From assembly GCF_050436995.1 (NCBI RefSeq), contig NC_134764.1:6510001-6574000 (forward strand): a DNA stretch of 64,000 bases, given 5' to 3'. Below, piece after piece: positions 60,101 to 64,000 of this stretch. A program made the position numbers and the translations under genes. The stretch is from Anticarsia gemmatalis (Eukaryota > Arthropoda > Insecta > Lepidoptera > Erebidae). The notes beneath the pieces were generated by a model that saw only the letters and a list, made by a program, of their open reading frames with translations, was not told where the DNA came from and made no database searches. Numbering within the stretch: the first letter of the stretch is position 1; every line of letters starts with the position of its first letter.

Positions 60101-62832
60101 CAGCAAGAGACAGTATCATCTTGCAGTACAGACGAGACTGAATCTTGTCTTTACGATCCCTGATCGCTTCTAACTCCGCGTTTGTGTACATTGCTGCTAA
60201 TCTGTGGATCGTAGACTTTTTGATTAAAGAATAACCTTATGGATTACTTTTGCAATAAATTGTATAGGTAATAACTTAGTTCATTCCCGGTGAGAATATA
60301 TGTATACTATTTTAGTTTTCCTTTATAGGACAAAATCAATCCTGAGAATTCATGGCGGTTAAATGCAAACAATAAAAAAAATGCATAATATTTAACTGTA
60401 AAGGGATTGCCGTGCGGCTAAGGGGGGATCATTTGGCAATAACGATATGATTTTGCGGGTTATCTCTTAAAAACAAAGAATAGCTATTAGACCTCACCTG
60501 GTAAGCAGAGCATCGCTGAGACACGCTAGATTAGTGGATGTCTTCACAATGTCGTTCATGTGAGCGTGGCAGTAGATCAGACAGTCGTGTAGCAATGGCT
60601 CCATCTGCAATGTCACTCATACTATAAAATTCAGATTTTTAAATAAGCTCGAATGCAACATTATTGGATTCGAATTCGAGTGCCGGGAGTAAGCTAGCAA
60701 GTCCGGTTTTTTAATAAAACTTAAAAGTGACTTCTTTACCTGTAGGAAAGACGCTGACACCAATATAGGCACAACATTGTGAGGATCCAGGAGCGGCCAG
60801 TCAGCTACTAGGATCGTGTCTTTCTTCACCCAACGCATCAGCCAATCGAATATCTGAAAGCCATTATTAATATAACAACTTCAGGAAAAAAAAATTGAGC
60901 ACCCCCTTTTCCTCGAGATTTACGCAAAATTTTATGTGTTTTTGTTACACATATAACAATTGTCTTTGAACTGACTACCGCTTCTCATGAATGCTCTACT
61001 AACCCTCGGTTTCTGAGGTACATTTAGCTGTAATTTATCTATTCAATAGCGTTTAAACTCTCATAAAAAAGCTCTATTGAATAGATAAACTACCGCTAAA
61101 TATACTCAGAGAGCGGGCATAACTGACGCATGCTTTGGGCTAATAATGTAGACCAATATAAATCGGACCGTAGCATAACTTAACTATTCAGATAGGATTC
61201 GAGTTATTCCGGTTACTAAAATGTTGCAGTTTTTAAAAATAATGGTGCAGAACCGTTTCGTGTGCGAGTTCAACTCGCACTTAGTCGGTATTTATGATCG
61301 GTCGAGTGTTATTTATCCATTTGCAGTCACTTTACCTATTGGATAGATTAATCAACACTTATCCATGAGCTATGAAACTGGCTCTTAGTATTATATTTTA
61401 CCTGTATATCACAGTGCACAGATATATCCATATCTTCTAACCTCTGACCGGCTGTTACGTCAGCAAAATATCCCATTTTTGATACCAACAATTTTTGAGG
61501 ACATCTAAAATCTTTCTTCAAGCCTTTCACTTCATCACATACGTGAATTTCCACATCACCGCTGAAAAAAAGAAAATAAGTTTTGAAAAAGAGTTAAAAG
61601 AAATTCCGATACCGGGAATCGAACCCGAGCCTCCTGGGTGAGAGCCAGGTATCCTAGCCACTAGACCATATCGGATATGACTACTGAGTTGAAAAATGTA
61701 TAGATATCTTACAATGGAATTAAATTGGTAATATTAGTGAAGTTCTTACTCTTGTTTTTGATTGACACGTTCTTGAGCTGCAGTAACTGAAGATTTACGT
61801 CTGCCTAGACGGTCTCGTGATTCTTTTTCGTCAACGAACCCTTGAAAGAATGAGTACAATTATATTTATTCATTAATAAAACGTTAAGTAAAGCGATTAT
61901 AGTTATCGTCAATTAATTATCTAACTACAGGTAGTCTAGCTATTAGAACTACTGGGACTTTAAAAGCTAGCATAGAATAGCCAAATGATGTTTAAATACC
62001 TCCAAAACTTGATGGTTTTTTCACTTCAACCACCGTTCCTGACGTTGTCTTCTTTATTATTGGTGCGTAAACACTTGTTGTCTTGGCTGGCTTTTTATAA
62101 CCAACCAAATACGGCAAAATAGAATCCAAAATCCCTTCATTTACGACCTAAAAAAATATTTATATTAACGCCATCTAATAGTCATTTAATGAACTCGTAA
62201 GCATTGAACAAAAATTTTTACTTATATGTATATCCTACTTACATCATTTAATTTACAGTTGAGATTAGCTTCAGTCCATACCCCAAGCATTTCGACCCTA
62301 GCTTCGGGGGGTAAAGGTCTTTGTCGAGCACCTTTGCCTGAAAGTTAGCTGAATGTATTTACTTACTGCAATACTAGATGGCAGCAGTAGTTATGATACA
62401 AGAAAAAAAATTGATACCTTCAAGTTCACTGCAACTGAATCTTTTATCCACACGTTCTTCGCTATTTTTCTTCTCAACTATGGTATCGCTCTTGCTAATA
62501 ACCGGCTTTGGGTCAGCATACGTTGTCTGATAAAGTAGATCGCGTTCTTGTTGTTCAATGACATGATTAATTACTGTTAATTTCGTTAATTCTTCCCAGT
62601 CTATCTTCGATCCTTCATCCTCATCGCCTTCTAAATGCTCATACACCTGATAAGCTGTTTTCATAAAATCAAAAAAGTCTTTTACTGTAATTGTCTCGGC
62701 TGGAACACTTGTCTTTACCGTAGAATTTCTTCTCGAAGAAGGTTCCGATCGCAGAGGACTGCTGTTTCTATTACCATCACCTTTTTGCATAAACATTGAC
62801 GAAGAGTCAACTTCTGGATTCGGGCTTGCCAT
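54197..62832 (-). CDS. SANBR: SANT and BTB domain regulator homologue (SANBR/KIAA1841), complete
   Basis: Vertebrate SANBR is a BTB protein reported to bind AID and restrain class-switch recombination; its insect role is unknown. Exons: 62832-62418, 62337-62243, 62147-62000, 61840-61750, 61561-61402, 60853-60740, 60604-60498, 60201-60037, 59565-59464, 59135-58994, 58686-58555, 58232-58085, 57494-57369, 56603-56434, 55236-55064, 54793-54636, 54309-54197. Phases agree and give 852 residues. The BTB core spans about 250-400: EIHVCDEVKGLKKDFRCPQK, DMDISVHCDIQIFDWLMRWV, and the back end RKDKIQSRLYCKMI. Cysteine pairs follow (CSKCNKLL, CQLCESYF, YPCCGE), with the family's SWRRVYWRLW. A Lys/Pro/Ser-rich linker (exons 14-15) leads to the conserved tail RSNQDGQRRFEERAARQM and GGVYARLEAEWRER. 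The SANT part near 55-100 (DFFDFMKTAYQVYEHL) is weak by eye. The exon 15 acceptor lacks a pyrimidine tract and is the least certain junction. Confidence 0.9.
61001..61119. mobile_element. small foldback MITE (copy 2) in SANBR intron 5
   Basis: Left arm CCCTCGGTTTCTGAGGTACA followed by AATTTATCTATTCAATAG pairs with right arm CTATTGAATAGATAAACTAC and TATACTCAGAGAGCGGGC. TA occurs at both borders. Same family as 19223-19353. Confidence 0.6.
61200..61292 (-). repeat. dispersed AAGTGCGAG repeat, minus copy
   Basis: On minus it reads CCGACTAAGTGCGAGTTGAA, then ACGAAACGGTTCTGCACCAT and TAGTAACCGGAATAACTC. It is related to the copy at 2521-2760 and lies in SANBR intron 5. Confidence 0.45.
61604..61675 (-). 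tRNA. tRNA-Glu: tRNA-Glu (anticodon CTC)
   Basis: On minus, a 72-nt cloverleaf runs from the acceptor strand TCCGATA at the 5' end to TATCGGA plus discriminator A at the 3' end, all seven pairs intact. The D arm contains GTCTAGTGGCTAGGATA (box A). The anticodon stem CCTGG/CCAGG encloses the loop CTCTCAC with anticodon CTC, reading GAG. The T arm contains GGTTCGATTCC (box B). T runs follow within 25 bases as pol III terminators. It lies in SANBR intron 4, in the same orientation as that gene. Everything is consistent with an active gene rather than a SINE head. Confidence 0.93.
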
Positions 62833-63260
62833 TTTTAACACAATTTTCTACATCACACGAAATAATTAATACGAATATCGATCTAATACTAAAAGGTTTC
62901 CTGGAAACGGGAACTTCACGATGAGTCGAAAACAGCATATAGAGGTCGTTGTAAATCCAACCTAATTTATATTAGTTTTACTTCTACTTAGATCGTTCTG
63001 AATTTTCGAAAATTTGAGAGAGCCTGTAATTAATTTTTTGTAATGTACACAAAATCAAAAAAATATTGACATAACCTAAGTTTTCAATGACACAATGTTT
63101 TCTTTTAATTTAACGGAAGTTTTTATTTTCGAATAAAAACTATTTATGTATCGAGTAAGTTTTTCAGAGATCATCATCATTAAGTTTTTCAGATTTGTCT
63201 ACCTTAACTCTAGGTCAAGCTCAAAACTGAGGCAGATTTGGTCTAGTTTTGTAAAAGAGA
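62833..63260. promoter_or_regulatory. SANBR upstream region, possibly a bidirectional promoter
   Basis: A 430-bp AT-rich gap lies between the SANBR start codon on minus and a possible first exon on plus at 63261. No TATA box or initiator stands out. Divergent arrangement is an inference that depends on the plus exon being real. Confidence 0.3.
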
Positions 63261-63343
63261 ATGCCCAAAAAACCCAGAGGGTTTCTCAAACCTAGAAATT
63301 CTTATTTAAAACTTCTTTACGAACAGCAAAGTCGATTAAATAG
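63261..63343 (+). CDS. possible first exon of an unrecognised divergent gene
   Basis: ATG in the context AAGAGAATGCCC starts 27 codons encoding MPKKPRGFLKPRNSYLKLLY and EQQSRLN. The last two bases AG are followed by the donor-like GTATGA. The basic, well-composed peptide and its position opposite the SANBR start suggest a real exon, but no second exon was found before 64000 and the family is unknown to me. If unspliced, the frame continues to 63449 (62 codons). Confidence 0.25.
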
Positions 63344-64000
63344 GTATGAAGTCATAAGTACGCAACGCGTTTCGTATGAAACTAAAACCAGGCAGGCCAA
63401 TGGAGCGGGGATTATAGTAGGGTTACTCCATCTACCTTACGAAACATAAATTATTTTAGTCCACATTGGGTTTTTGGGCTTTCTCCTCTTGTGTCTGAAC
63501 GAAATATAATTTTGAACAAAAAAATATTATCTTTTTGAAGATCATTAAAATAGATGGGTTTGATTATCAACTTGTTGCAGAATCCAAAGACAATCGTGCC
63601 ATGTGGCATTTTAATATTTTGTATATAATTTTTATTTTAAACGTGCAATTTATGCATTTGTTGGAAATAACAGTCAACAAATATTTTGGTAACTATAAAC
63701 TACGAAATAAATTATTTAAATAATGAGGCCAAATTCAAACACAAACTCATATAAAGAACAGAAACGCTTATAACGGAATGTACATACATTCTATCTCCTT
63801 CTTATGTACATGATATAACGAGGAGAAAAGATCTCGGCACGTCACGGCGATAAGTAGAATAATTATGTAGGTTGGAAATGTTGGAATGCAAGTTGTCTAT
63901 GGTCAGTCTAGTGATATGTCATATCAACAACATTTTCACTATATTTTTTTGTTGTCCAACAAAGTTATTTAGAATGTTCACGACTGTATTTTATTATGGA
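63344..64000. other. AT-rich end of window, nothing recognised
   Basis: It may be the first intron of the possible gene starting at 63261. A 62-codon plus frame at 63535-63723 has a run of hydrophobic residues but no splice or start context that persuades me. No repeat family was recognised. Confidence 0.4.

Overview
The window is a piece of an animal nuclear genome, most likely a moth (Lepidoptera, noctuid-like). The evidence is short exons with GT-AG introns in AT-rich DNA, insect-type protein sequences, and several repeat families typical of Lepidoptera: a tRNA-derived SINE, a 5S-rRNA-derived SINE, Lep1-like Helitrons whose outer ends read TCTATAC and GTCAGCTAG, and LINE tails ending in GATTTTG repeats. 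The species call is an inference. All gene models were built by hand from splice sites, reading-frame phase and remembered family sequence; no search was run.

Layout. (1) 3983-6635, plus: the last four exons of mevalonate kinase, entering from beyond the left edge. (2) 6636-14031: gene-free DNA between two convergent genes. (3) 30805-14032, minus: a complete 17-exon, 786-residue two-pore channel 1 gene (TPCN1). Its introns hold many mobile elements, including a Helitron carrying two head-to-tail Harbinger-type MITEs, a 3.5 kb element with inverted ends, two tRNA-SINEs and a 5S-SINE broken by a poly-A retroelement. (4) About 30.8-47.2 kb: a long gene-poor, repeat-rich stretch. (5) 49637-47228, minus: three phase-compatible candidate exons of an unrecognised gene. 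(6) 50363-53795, plus: complete ribosomal protein L6 gene, with a Helitron copy in one intron and a Harbinger element keeping a transposase remnant in another. (7) 62832-54197, minus: complete 17-exon, 852-residue homologue of SANBR (KIAA1841), tail-to-tail with RpL6, with a tRNA-Glu(CTC) gene in its fourth intron. (8) 63261-64000: a possible first exon of a divergent gene, otherwise nothing recognised.

The genes are unrelated housekeeping and regulatory loci (isoprenoid synthesis, endolysosomal cation channel, ribosome, BTB regulator), not a functional cluster. The interest lies mainly in the nested mobile-element history, and in two genes whose family roles are poorly understood in insects. 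I found no CRISPR, operon or defence-like system, and nothing I would call a new biological system with confidence.
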